In this document: positions 41,849 to 49,644 of the stretch, one piece after another
Layout of the letters: each line of letters opens with the position of its first letter
Position numbering within the stretch: position 1 is the first letter of the stretch
Source: Halomonas sp. I5-271120
GTDB lineage: Bacteria > Pseudomonadota > Gammaproteobacteria > Pseudomonadales > Halomonadaceae
Direction: 5' to 3'
NCBI RefSeq assembly: GCF_030553075.1
Contig: NZ_CP130701.1
Span: 372,001 to 436,000 of the forward strand
DNA: 64,000 nt
Notes under the pieces: generated by a model
Databases searched by the model: none
The model's input: only the letters and a program-made list of their open reading frames with translations
What the model was told of the DNA's origin: nothing
Position numbers and translations under genes: made by a program

Positions 41849-41868
41849 TACCTATTACTTTATAGGTA
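41849..41868 (+). promoter_or_regulatory. Inverted NarL-type heptamers that may also hide the narX ribosome site
   Basis: TACCTAT (41849-41855) and ATAGGTA (41862-41868) are perfect inverted copies, each fitting TACYYMT, but with a 6-base spacer in place of the 2 of the usual NarL 7-2-7 site. In RNA they form a 7-bp stem that covers AGG just before the first ATG of narX. Confidence 0.35.
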
Positions 41869-41875
41869 GTTAAAG

Positions 41876-43246
41876 ATGAGAAGGATTTCATTGGTGATAA
41901 TCAAGCGCCGCCGCTACTCGCTGACCCTGACGCTGACCCTGGTATTCGGGATGATCTCGCTGCTGGCGATCGCGAGCATGCTGTCGACGGTGTATCTGGC
42001 CGATACCGCCGAGGGCGACGCCCGCGCCATCAACCTGGCCGGGTCGCTGCGCATGCAGGCCTGGCGGGCGCTGGCCACAGCCGACGCGCCGGCATCCCGC
42101 CAGCGCTACCTGGCGGGCATCGAGGAGAGCCACGCTCGCCTGGGCGAGACGCGCCTGGTGCAAGACGGCGACGGGGATATCGCACGACGGCTGGCGACGA
42201 TCCGCCGGCAATGGCAACAGGAGCTGGCCCCGCGCCTGACCGCTGGCGAGCGAGGAGAGCTGCCGACGGCGCGACTCGATGCCCACGTCGACGCGCTGGA
42301 TGCACTGGTCGGCCGCCTGGAAGCGGCCGCCGAGCAGCGTCTGCGCTGGCTGAAGTGGCTGCAGTTGACGCTGTTGACGTTGACCCTGCCGCTGCTGGCC
42401 TACGGCGGCTATCGCCTGCTCCGCCATGTGCTGATGCCGTTACGCGACCTGCTGGGTGTCATAGAGCGCCTGCGCCAGGGCGACTTCGCGGCCCACAGCG
42501 GCTACCGTCGCCAGGACGAGATCGGCCTGCTGGCCACCACCGTGGACGACATGGCCGCCCATCTCGAGGCGGCCATCGCCGAGCGCGCCCGGCAGCGTCA
42601 GGCGCGACGCCTGGCGCTGATGGAGGAGCGCGCGGTGATGGCCCGGGAGCTTCACGACTCCCTGGCCCAGGCGTTGAGCTACCAGAACATCCAGGCTCTG
42701 CGGCTGCAACGGCGCCTGGCCGCCAGCGATGGTGACCCGCATAGCGGCGCCATCGTCGAGGAACTGCGTGGCGGCATCGAGCACGCCTACCGCCAGCTGC
42801 GCGAGCTGCTGACGACCTTCCGCACCCGGCTCACCGAGCATGGCCTCAGGGCGGCGGTCGAGGACGCCGCCGAGAGCTTCACCCAACGCGGCGGCATCTG
42901 GATCCACCAGGAGGTGACGCTGGCCGACGACGTCCTGGGTCCCGACGAGGAACTGCACGTCGTTCAGATCCTGCGCGAGGCACTGGCCAACGTCGTGCAG
43001 CACGCACGTGCCTCGCGGGCGGCCATTCACCTGACCGGTGACGCCGACGGCGTGACGCTGCGGGTGGACGATGACGGCAGCGGCCTGCCGGACGATCTCA
43101 CTCGTCCGGAGCACTATGGCATCATCATCATGAAGGAGCGTGCGCAGGGCCTGGGTGGCCGGCTGCACTTCGCTGCCAGCGACTGGGGCGGCGCACGTCT
43201 CGAGCTCCACTTCACCCCGCACGGAGAACCGCATGATGCCACCTGA
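41876..43246 (+). CDS. narX: Nitrate/nitrite sensor histidine kinase (short NarX)
   Basis: 456 residues. TM1 (about 15-40) is followed by the P-box-like INLAGSLRMQAWR that binds nitrate, a periplasmic helical domain to about 150, TM2 (about 158-180), HAMP (about 180-235), HisKA_3 with phosphorylated His in ARELHDSLAQAL, and HATPase_c with DDDGSGLPDD. E. coli NarX has 598 residues; the missing part is the central GAF-like/cysteine module between HAMP and His. An in-frame GTG at 41894 has AGAAGGA 8 bases upstream and may be the true start. Its stop overlaps narL by 14 bases. Confidence 0.92.
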   Translation: MRRISLVIIKRRRYSLTLTLTLVFGMISLLAIASMLSTVYLADTAEGDARAINLAGSLRMQAWRALATADAPASRQRYLAGIEESHARLGETRLVQDGDGDIARRLATIRRQWQQELAPRLTAGERGELPTARLDAHVDALDALVGRLEAAAEQRLRWLKWLQLTLLTLTLPLLAYGGYRLLRHVLMPLRDLLGVIERLRQGDFAAHSGYRRQDEIGLLATTVDDMAAHLEAAIAERARQRQARRLALMEERAVMARELHDSLAQALSYQNIQALRLQRRLAASDGDPHSGAIVEELRGGIEHAYRQLRELLTTFRTRLTEHGLRAAVEDAAESFTQRGGIWIHQEVTLADDVLGPDEELHVVQILREALANVVQHARASRAAIHLTGDADGVTLRVDDDGSGLPDDLTRPEHYGIIIMKERAQGLGGRLHFAASDWGGARLELHFTPHGEPHDAT

Positions 43247-43886
43247 TGGCCGCCGCGGCGTCCTAATCGTCGACGATCACCCCCTGTTTCGGCGGGGGGT
43301 GCGCCAACTGCTCGAGATGAGCGAGCGACTGACCTGCCTCGGCGAGGCCGATGACGGCGAGGCGGCCCTGCTAAAGGCCGAGGCGCTGTCGCCGGATCTT
43401 ATTCTGCTGGACCTGCAGATGCATGCCATGGATGGCATCGCCACCCTCAGGGCCCTGAGGGAGGCCGGCCTCGACACGCGGGTGATCATCCTGAGTGTTT
43501 CCGATCACCAGGAGAACGTGATCGCCGCCATTCGCGCCGGCGCCGACGGCTACCTGCTCAAGGACATGCCGCCCGATCGACTGCTCGAGGCTCTGGAACG
43601 GCAAGGCGATGGCGAGATGCTCTTCGACCCGCGTCTCACCGCCCTGATGGCCGGCGCCCTGCGCCGCAGGCCCACGGTCAGCGGTCCGACTCTCGATCAT
43701 CTTACCCGTCGGGAACGCGAAATCCTGCGCCTGCTGGCCAAGAGCTACGCCAACAAGCAGATCGCCCAGCACCTGGCCATCCGCGAAGGCACGGTCAAGG
43801 TGCACATGCGCCACCTGCTGAAGAAGCTCGAGATGCACTCGCGCACCGAAGCCGCCGTGTGGGCCGCCCAGCAAGAGCTGGGATAG
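43233..43886 (+). CDS. narL: Nitrate/nitrite response regulator
   Basis: 217 residues from MMPPDGRRGVLIVDDHPL. The receiver domain (1-125) has acidic DD, phospho-Asp in LLDLQM, and Lys in YLLKDMP. The LuxR-type HTH (about 150-215) reads TRREREILRLLAKSYANKQIA. It would activate or repress nar and NO genes with NarX. The start lies inside the narX end, so the pair is coupled. A weak TGCCCC/GGGGCA hairpin (43948-43970) follows. Confidence 0.94.
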   Translation: MMPPDGRRGVLIVDDHPLFRRGVRQLLEMSERLTCLGEADDGEAALLKAEALSPDLILLDLQMHAMDGIATLRALREAGLDTRVIILSVSDHQENVIAAIRAGADGYLLKDMPPDRLLEALERQGDGEMLFDPRLTALMAGALRRRPTVSGPTLDHLTRREREILRLLAKSYANKQIAQHLAIREGTVKVHMRHLLKKLEMHSRTEAAVWAAQQELG

Positions 43887-44060
43887 CCGAACAGCGCGAC
43901 AGCAAGCTTGACGATCCGACAGCCCCCCTTCCGCCCTGACCCGGTGCTGCCCCGCAACGCCCCCGGGGCAATCGTTTGCCAAACAGTGGCAGTAAGATGG
44001 CCGGGACGAAAATGACTACAATTTGGCTGACGATCAAGTCGAATGGATGGGGACGTATCG

Positions 44061-44768
44061 ATGATTACCGTCGAGCTGTTTCGCTATAAACCCGACACCG
44101 ATAGGACACCGCATCTCGAGCGGGTCGAGCTCGACGAGTGCTTTCGTAAGGCGATGGTGCTGGATGTGCTGGAATATCTGAAAACGCAGGATCCCACCCT
44201 CGTCTACAGGCGCTCCTGTCGCGAGGGCGTGTGTGGCTCGGATGGCATGAACATCAACGGTAAAAACGGCCTGGCCTGCATCACGCCGATGGCCGAGGCA
44301 CTAGGCCGTTCAACTACCCTGATTCTGCGTCCGCTGCCCGGTATGCCGGTGATCCGCGACCTGGTCGTCGATCAGCAGCTGTTCTTCAAGCAACTGGAAC
44401 GCATCCGCCCCTATCTGATCAATGACACACCTGAGCCGGCCATCGAGCGCCTACAAGCCCCAAAGGACCGGGACCGGCTCGACGGCCTCTACGAATGCAT
44501 CCTGTGTGCTTGCTGTACCTCAGCCTGCCCATCGTGGTGGTGGAACCCGCAGAAATATATTGGACCAGCGGGCCTGCTGCAGGCCTATCGTTTCCTGATT
44601 GATAGCCGTGACACCGCCACCGACGAACGCCTTTCCGAGCTGGAAGACCCGTTCAGCGTCTTCCGCTGCCGGCAGATCGCCAACTGCACCTGGGTTTGCC
44701 CCAAGGGACTCAACCCGATGCAGGCCATCGGCCGAATCAAGGCCCTGCTACTTAGTCGCGGCAGCTAA
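44061..44768 (+). CDS. Orphan SdhB/FrdB-type iron-sulfur subunit
   Basis: 235 residues from MITVELFRYKPD, full length for SdhB. The [2Fe-2S] site is CREGVCGSDGMNINGKNGLAC. The [4Fe-4S] and [3Fe-4S] sites are CILCACCTSACPSWWW and CRQIANCTWVCPKG. All cluster cysteines are present, so it looks functional. No sdhC, sdhD or sdhA gene is beside it: narL is upstream and a SirB2-like gene converges. It may be a second SdhB for anaerobic growth, pair with an SdhA coded elsewhere, or belong to another complex. An ATG at 44043 is less likely, since GGGGA precedes 44061 by 8 bases. Confidence 0.88.
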   Translation: MITVELFRYKPDTDRTPHLERVELDECFRKAMVLDVLEYLKTQDPTLVYRRSCREGVCGSDGMNINGKNGLACITPMAEALGRSTTLILRPLPGMPVIRDLVVDQQLFFKQLERIRPYLINDTPEPAIERLQAPKDRDRLDGLYECILCACCTSACPSWWWNPQKYIGPAGLLQAYRFLIDSRDTATDERLSELEDPFSVFRCRQIANCTWVCPKGLNPMQAIGRIKALLLSRGS

Positions 44769-44884
44769 CGCCATGCTGCCAGCGACGTTTCATCAACGTC
44801 GCGGTGATCTCCTCGATCTAGGTCAGGGCGACCACACGATCGGCAGGCTAAGCATCGGAATCAGGCCGGGCCGTGGGGTGTCTC

Positions 44885-45271
44885 TCAGGCCAACCAGGAC
44901 AACGGGCTGTGATGCAGGGCAGCGCCTACGATGTAAAGGAACACCGTCACCGCTGCCAGCGCTGCCAGGCCGCGCTTGGCCGGCGTTCGGCCCCGCTTGA
45001 TGGCGACGCTACCCAACAGGACATAGGCCAGCAGGCCCAGCAGCTTGGCCGCCAGCCAGGGCTGCTGGTGCGGCCAGGCGCGCAGCATAAGCATCAGCGA
45101 CACCCCCAGTGTCAACAGTGCGGTATCGATGACATGAGGCAGGATGCGCACCCAGCGTGCCTGCAGTCGCGGCGACGCGCGCACCGACCACCAGGCACGC
45201 AATACGAACAGCGAAAGGCTGAGCCCAGCGGCGCTCATGTGCAGGTACTTGATCAGCAGGTACGACGACAT
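44885..45271 (-). CDS. SirB2-family membrane protein
   Basis: 128 residues with four hydrophobic segments. MSSYLLIKYLHMSAAGLSLSLF at the N-terminus and a central HVIDTALLTLGVSLML with conserved His are typical of SirB2. The name comes from a Salmonella locus thought to affect invasion genes; biochemical function is unknown, though membrane histidines hint at heme or copper. It starts 17 bases after the nnrS stop, so it should be in the globin-nnrS transcript. Confidence 0.82.
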   Translation of the reverse strand: MSSYLLIKYLHMSAAGLSLSLFVLRAWWSVRASPRLQARWVRILPHVIDTALLTLGVSLMLMLRAWPHQQPWLAAKLLGLLAYVLLGSVAIKRGRTPAKRGLAALAAVTVFLYIVGAALHHSPLSWLA

Positions 45272-45288
45272 CCCTTATCCTGAGCCTC

Positions 45289-46521
45289 TCAGCCTTCCCC
45301 ACCGTCGGGCCGCGATGACAGCAGCGGCCAGGCGTAGTGCATCAGGAAGACCGCATAAGCGAGGCACCACAGCAGGATGCTCAGGCTCAGCATCCAGTGG
45401 GTGACCTGGGGCCATAGCGTCGGCACCAGCGCCCGCAGCGTGGCCGCAAGCAGCATCATGCCCAAGGCCACACCGATCCCCGGCAGGGTCTTGATGGGGC
45501 GGCCGGTATGCCCCAGCGAGACCCGCGACAGCATCGACAGGATCATGGTGCCCATGCCGCCCACGGTCAGGGCATGGATCGCCAGCGTCGCCGGCAGCGC
45601 CCCTAGGGCGGCCAGGCCGAACATGACGAGCCCCAGGCCAACGAAGGCGTAGCTCGCGTGAAGCCCCCACAGCAGCGGTTCGCGAAGCGTGCGCCCGCCT
45701 TCCCAGCGCGCCAGGCGCCACAGATTGGCGAGGCCGGCGGAAATGGCCAACGCCGCCGTCAGGAGCGCCGGCATGACGAGCCCCGCCGCCCCCAGCAGTC
45801 CGATCAGCACCAGCGCCGCCACGCCGCCGATGGCCAGTCGCTCCAGCCAGGCGCTGGGCTGGGCCTTCGGCCGTTTCAGACGCAGCGAGGTGAAGAAGGG
45901 AATCACCCGCCCCCCGAGCACCACCATCAACAGGGTGATCAGCAGTACCGCGAGGTGGGCACCGGCGCGCACCAGGGTGCCGTCACCGCGGGCGAGCCCC
46001 CAGTGCATCAGGGCGTTGGCCACCACCAGCAGCACCAACACCGGCACAAAGATCAGGTTGCGCCACTGCTTCGCCCTGATCACCAGCCGCGCCATCACCC
46101 CCGCCACCAGCGGCAGGAAGGCCAGGTCGACCAGCGCGACCGAGAGCCCGTTCGGCGCGCCGGGCGGGCTCATTAGGCCGGGAAAGGCCATCACGAGGCG
46201 ACCTGCCAGCCACACCAGCACGATGGCGAGCAGCGGCCAGCCATGCAGGCTGCGCTGCCCCGTCCAGTTCTGCACTGCGGTCAGCAGGAAGCCCGCCACG
46301 ATGGCCGCCACGAAGCCGAACAGCATCTCGTGCTGATGCCACCAGACCATACCGCCCAAGGGCTCAAACAGCAGGCTGCCGTGCCAGAAGGCGCCCCAGG
46401 CCAACATGGCCAGCAGGCTGAACAGGGCACCGAACAGGAAGAAGGGGCGAAAAGCCAGCCGCCACAGCGGCATGACCCGGCTCAGGGTCGACGAAATCGG
46501 CAGACTACTTTCTCCAGCCAT
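45289..46521 (-). CDS. nnrS: NnrS family heme-copper membrane protein
   Basis: 410 residues from MAGESSLPISS, with about twelve membrane segments. FRPFFLFGALFSLLAM and WWHQHEMLFGFVAAIVAGF near the N-terminus are signatures of NnrS, and several membrane His residues (HQHE, HALTVGGMGTM) would bind heme and copper. NnrS protects against NO and related stress and is often controlled with denitrification genes. It sits 11 bases after the Hmp remnant and 17 before the SirB2-like gene. CTTGAGGAGC before the ATG supports the start. Confidence 0.92.
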   Translation of the reverse strand: MAGESSLPISSTLSRVMPLWRLAFRPFFLFGALFSLLAMLAWGAFWHGSLLFEPLGGMVWWHQHEMLFGFVAAIVAGFLLTAVQNWTGQRSLHGWPLLAIVLVWLAGRLVMAFPGLMSPPGAPNGLSVALVDLAFLPLVAGVMARLVIRAKQWRNLIFVPVLVLLVVANALMHWGLARGDGTLVRAGAHLAVLLITLLMVVLGGRVIPFFTSLRLKRPKAQPSAWLERLAIGGVAALVLIGLLGAAGLVMPALLTAALAISAGLANLWRLARWEGGRTLREPLLWGLHASYAFVGLGLVMFGLAALGALPATLAIHALTVGGMGTMILSMLSRVSLGHTGRPIKTLPGIGVALGMMLLAATLRALVPTLWPQVTHWMLSLSILLWCLAYAVFLMHYAWPLLSSRPDGGEG

Positions 46522-46532
46522 GGTAATGCTCC

Positions 46533-46772
46533 TCAAGCGGCATCGAGCGAGCGCCCGAAATGCTCGAAGTGGCAGCGATTGTCGGCCGGGAGCAGCCGCG
46601 CCAGGATACCGCCGACACCCAGCATATCGTGAAAATTCCGGCTGCCCCGCCCCTCGGGCTCACGCTTGATCGACAGCCGATAGCTACGCCCGTTGGGCAT
46701 CGCTGATAGGCTGTAATGGCGGCAGACCGGCTTGCCATCGATCACGAGTATCACCCCGATGAACTGCCCCGC
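46533..46772 (-). pseudogene. Internally deleted remnant of a second flavohemoprotein (hmp) gene
   Basis: About 80 codons align with the intact Hmp coded at 49645-50829. AGQFIGVILVIDGKPV through HDMLGVGGILARLLPA match Hmp residues 188-249, and the frame then jumps to HFEHFGRSLDAA, matching the last 15 Hmp residues. Hmp 1-187 (heme domain) and about 250-377 (NAD domain) are missing. The 5' edge overlaps the last seven codons of the globin gene in another frame. It has no start of its own that fits and is best read as debris of recombination or deletion. Confidence 0.8.
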
Positions 46773-47206
46773 TGGCCGACCGGCGTTTCGCGCTCGTAGT
46801 GGAACTTCATGTAGACGATGCCCGGCGCCATGACCAGGCACCAGGCCAGCTCTACTTCGTCGTCATAGTGCGGGTCGAAGTGGCGCAGGATCTCGACCAA
46901 GGTTTCCATCCACAGATCAAAGAGCGCCGGGCGAATGTCGAGATACTGGCAGTTATGACTTATGGCGACCCGGTCGAGATAATAGTCGGCATGGCACGAA
47001 CCATAAAAGGCCAGCAGGTGGTAGAAGGATTTCTTGAGCATCGCCTGCTGACGGAGCATGTCGGTGATGCGGAACTTCTCTGCCACCTCTTCGGAGGCCG
47101 CGACGAACCTCAGGTAGAAAGCCTCGAAGAAACCCTTCCCTGAGATGTGGCGCGCCAGCACTCTCTCATAGCTGCCGTCGAAGATCGTCTCGATAATCCA
47201 AGGCAT
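46751..47206 (-). CDS. Single-domain globin
   Basis: 151 residues from MPWIIETIFDGS, with AGGGAG just before the ATG. The helical globin core shows FYLRFVAAS (B helix), RQQAMLKKSFYHLLAFYG (E region), and AISHNCQYLDIRPALFDLW, where His84 is the likely proximal heme ligand, as in Hmp and Vitreoscilla-type globins. It would bind O2 or NO in the cytoplasm. The C-terminal GQRGSSSG is out of character and is read through the edge of the Hmp remnant, so the original end was probably near residue 139. It begins the leftward globin, remnant, nnrS, SirB2-like set. Confidence 0.82.
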   Translation of the reverse strand: MPWIIETIFDGSYERVLARHISGKGFFEAFYLRFVAASEEVAEKFRITDMLRQQAMLKKSFYHLLAFYGSCHADYYLDRVAISHNCQYLDIRPALFDLWMETLVEILRHFDPHYDDEVELAWCLVMAPGIVYMKFHYERETPVGQRGSSSG

Positions 47207-47318
47207 TCTCCCTGACCACCCACACAGACTATCCAGAGCCGGGTATCCCTTGCTTAAAGCCTAGCCGCAGGCTGGCGCGGCGCCACCTCGTCCGCGATGG
47301 AGCATGACCCAGGGCAAG

Positions 47319-47335
47319 GAAAGCGGAGCGCTTTC
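47319..47335 (-). terminator. Small hairpin right after the sulfatase stop
   Basis: GAAAGCG (47319-47325) pairs with CGCTTTC (47329-47335) around GAG. It abuts the stop of the sulfatase gene. It is followed on that strand by CTTGCC rather than a clean T-run, so termination may be partial. The rest of the 129-base gap holds no gene. Confidence 0.45.
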
Positions 47336-49471
47336 TCAACCTCCGTCGCCGGCCTCGCCCAGCGCCTGGCGGCGAATCCGCCAGTCCTCCAGCGCCAGCC
47401 GTGCCCGGGCCTGGCGCGCCTGCTCGCGCAGGGCGTCGGAGGGCGTCTCGGTGGCGGCAAGCCCTCGCCCTTCCTGCCAGTCATAGAAGGTCGGCTGTGC
47501 CAGGTTGGTCGCCGCCCCCTGCTTGCTCACCAACAAACCTGCGCCACCGTCCTGGCGATTGAACGACAGCGCCATCGGCTTCTCGACCGGTGCATAGAGA
47601 TCACGCCCGACCCAGGGCACCTCGGCCTTCGAGAGCGAATGCGCCCACAGGGTGGGGAAGATATCGCGGTGACTGGTCCAATCCTCGCGCTGGGCCGTGG
47701 CCTGCTGGCGATAGCGCGGCGGCAGCCACACAAGGATCGGCACGCCGAACTGATCGAACAGATCATGGGCATCCGGGTACTGAATGATCGAGCGGGAGTT
47801 GTGATCGCCGGTCGCGGCAAAAAGCGTATGCCCGAGCAGGCCATCTGACTCGAGACGGTCCAGGAAGCCGCCCATGGCATCGTTGGCGTATTGATAGGTC
47901 TCGAGAATCGAGGTGCCAAATTCGGGCGATACCGCCAACGAATCCCCCAGTTGCGTGACATCCAGCGGCGCCGGCGTGTAGTGATCAGGAACATGGTAGG
48001 GAGGATGATTGGTGATCGAGAGCATCACCAGCATCACCTTCTCGCCCCTGGCATCGGCCTCACGCAAGAGTTCGGCGCCGGTGCGGAACATCCACTCGTC
48101 ATCCAGTCCCCAGGTGCCACCGGTAGCCTCGGGGAAGCGCTCACGAATCGCGCTGGAACCGAGCACCTGATCGAAACCCTGGCGTCTCAGGGCATCGTCG
48201 AGGTCACGCCACTGCACCGAGCCCGCGGTCAGGAACACCGTGCGGTAGCCGTCTCGCCGATACGGCAGGGCCGCCGAGGTCGAGAAGCTACGATAGCCAT
48301 AGCGGCTCTGGGTCAGCGGGCTGATCGGCGTATCCAACAACAGCCCCTCGAGGCTCGGATGGGTGCCGTTCTCCGCCGACAGGGCATGAGGGAAATAGTC
48401 CGCCTTACCCTCGAGCCAGGGCCGCAGCCGGCCAAGCAGGTCGTTGCTCTCGGGGTCATCGAAATCCAGCGGTCGGCGTCCCCAGCTTTCCATCAGGCTG
48501 ACCACCACATGGGGTGGAGCCTCTTCGGCCGCCGGCCGGCGAGGCGTGGTCAGGGTCATGCGCTCAAGCACCTCATCGGCATTGTCGACCTCGGTCCAAC
48601 CCAGCGTCCGGGCCGCTTCAACCGGCGATGAGAAGCCGTAATGCTCGAGCCCCGCCCGGGGGTTGTCGCCGATATTATTGAGTTCGCGCTCCTTCCATGC
48701 CAGGTACAGCGCCTGCGGACCGCTGGGCACCAGATCGTTGACGAAGGCATTGGCCGAGACGGCCATATTCATCTCACGCAGCGGGAAGGTCCCGAGGCTT
48801 CCGCGTCCGAGCCCGATGAGCGCGACCAGGCTCACTACCACCATCACGCTCGCACGCGGCCAGCCCAGATGGTGCGATCGGCGACGACTGTCTCGAATAC
48901 TGTCTCGACGACCTTTTTGACGACCCGTTCGACGGCCATCGCGACGACCGCCGCGGCGCATCCAGGCAAGCTGGGCGCCGGTCATGCCGGCCAGCGCCAC
49001 CAGCAGTGCCAGCAAGGGATAGTCGCTCCACACCGTATCGATCACCGCCCGGGTGTCGTCTTCGAACAGGCCAAAGATCAGTGAGTTGATTGGTCCCTGA
49101 TAAAAGCTGAAGAAGAAGTGATTGACCAATGACAGCAAGTTGACCAGCAGCATGCACACCAGCGCCCAGGGAAGCCACAGCCGCCGCCATATGGCGATGA
49201 AAGGCCGTGGCAGCACCAGCAGCAGAGTCGCCACTAGCAGCCAGGGGCCGAGCAGTACCGCCATGATCTTGGCGTCAAAGCGCAGGCCGATCCAGAACGC
49301 CTGCAGCAGATCAGAGGTAGGAGCGGTGAGCGGCGTCGGGGCATTCATCCACAACAGCAGGCCACGCATCAGGGTCAGCATCGCCACCCCGACCAGCCCA
49401 AGGCGCCATAGCTGGCGATTGATCTCGCGCCAATGCCCCCAGCGCGAGACTGTCATTCCATTGTCAATCAT
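47336..49471 (-). CDS. LTA synthase-like sulfatase (phosphoglycerol/phosphoethanolamine transferase family)
   Basis: 711 residues. Five membrane segments fill the first 245 residues (for example LGLVGVAMLTLMRGLLLWM and ALVCMLLVNLLSLVNHFFF). A periplasmic sulfatase-fold domain (about 305-660) has VVVSLMESWG (metal Glu), SAENGTHPSLEGLL (likely Thr nucleophile), WGLDDEWMF and ATGDHNSRS (metal Asp-His). It may transfer phosphoglycerol or phosphoethanolamine to osmoregulated glucans or lipids. The substrate is not readable from sequence. A His/Arg-rich cytoplasmic loop of RRGGRRDGRR type lies about 170-200. It is not obviously tied to NO metabolism despite its place. Confidence 0.85.
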   Translation of the reverse strand: MIDNGMTVSRWGHWREINRQLWRLGLVGVAMLTLMRGLLLWMNAPTPLTAPTSDLLQAFWIGLRFDAKIMAVLLGPWLLVATLLLVLPRPFIAIWRRLWLPWALVCMLLVNLLSLVNHFFFSFYQGPINSLIFGLFEDDTRAVIDTVWSDYPLLALLVALAGMTGAQLAWMRRGGRRDGRRTGRQKGRRDSIRDSRRRSHHLGWPRASVMVVVSLVALIGLGRGSLGTFPLREMNMAVSANAFVNDLVPSGPQALYLAWKERELNNIGDNPRAGLEHYGFSSPVEAARTLGWTEVDNADEVLERMTLTTPRRPAAEEAPPHVVVSLMESWGRRPLDFDDPESNDLLGRLRPWLEGKADYFPHALSAENGTHPSLEGLLLDTPISPLTQSRYGYRSFSTSAALPYRRDGYRTVFLTAGSVQWRDLDDALRRQGFDQVLGSSAIRERFPEATGGTWGLDDEWMFRTGAELLREADARGEKVMLVMLSITNHPPYHVPDHYTPAPLDVTQLGDSLAVSPEFGTSILETYQYANDAMGGFLDRLESDGLLGHTLFAATGDHNSRSIIQYPDAHDLFDQFGVPILVWLPPRYRQQATAQREDWTSHRDIFPTLWAHSLSKAEVPWVGRDLYAPVEKPMALSFNRQDGGAGLLVSKQGAATNLAQPTFYDWQEGRGLAATETPSDALREQARQARARLALEDWRIRRQALGEAGDGG

Positions 49472-49541
49472 TGGTCATTCCATCGTGTTAGGCGACGCGT
49501 ACTATAACGGCCCATTCAAGGTCTGACGATCCTCAAGGGCT

Positions 49542-49577
49542 CTCGAAAGCCCCCTCGAAAGCCCCCTCGAAAGGCCC
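49542..49577. repeat. Three tandem copies of a 12-bp unit
   Basis: ctcgaaagcccc occurs at 49542 and 49554, and as ctcgaaaggccc at 49566. It fills part of the 173-base gap between hmp and the sulfatase gene. Confidence 0.85.
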
Positions 49578-49644
49578 TGCTTAACGCAGGCATGCCCACA
49601 CGATGGAAGACAGGCAAGGCGCGCGCCTCACTCCAGCCAAGGAC

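Noticed and set aside
47207-47335. GG-N10-GC motif before the globin gene as a second sigma-54 promoter
   Set aside because: Only the two dinucleotides fit; the TTGC part is missing and no NorR box is near.
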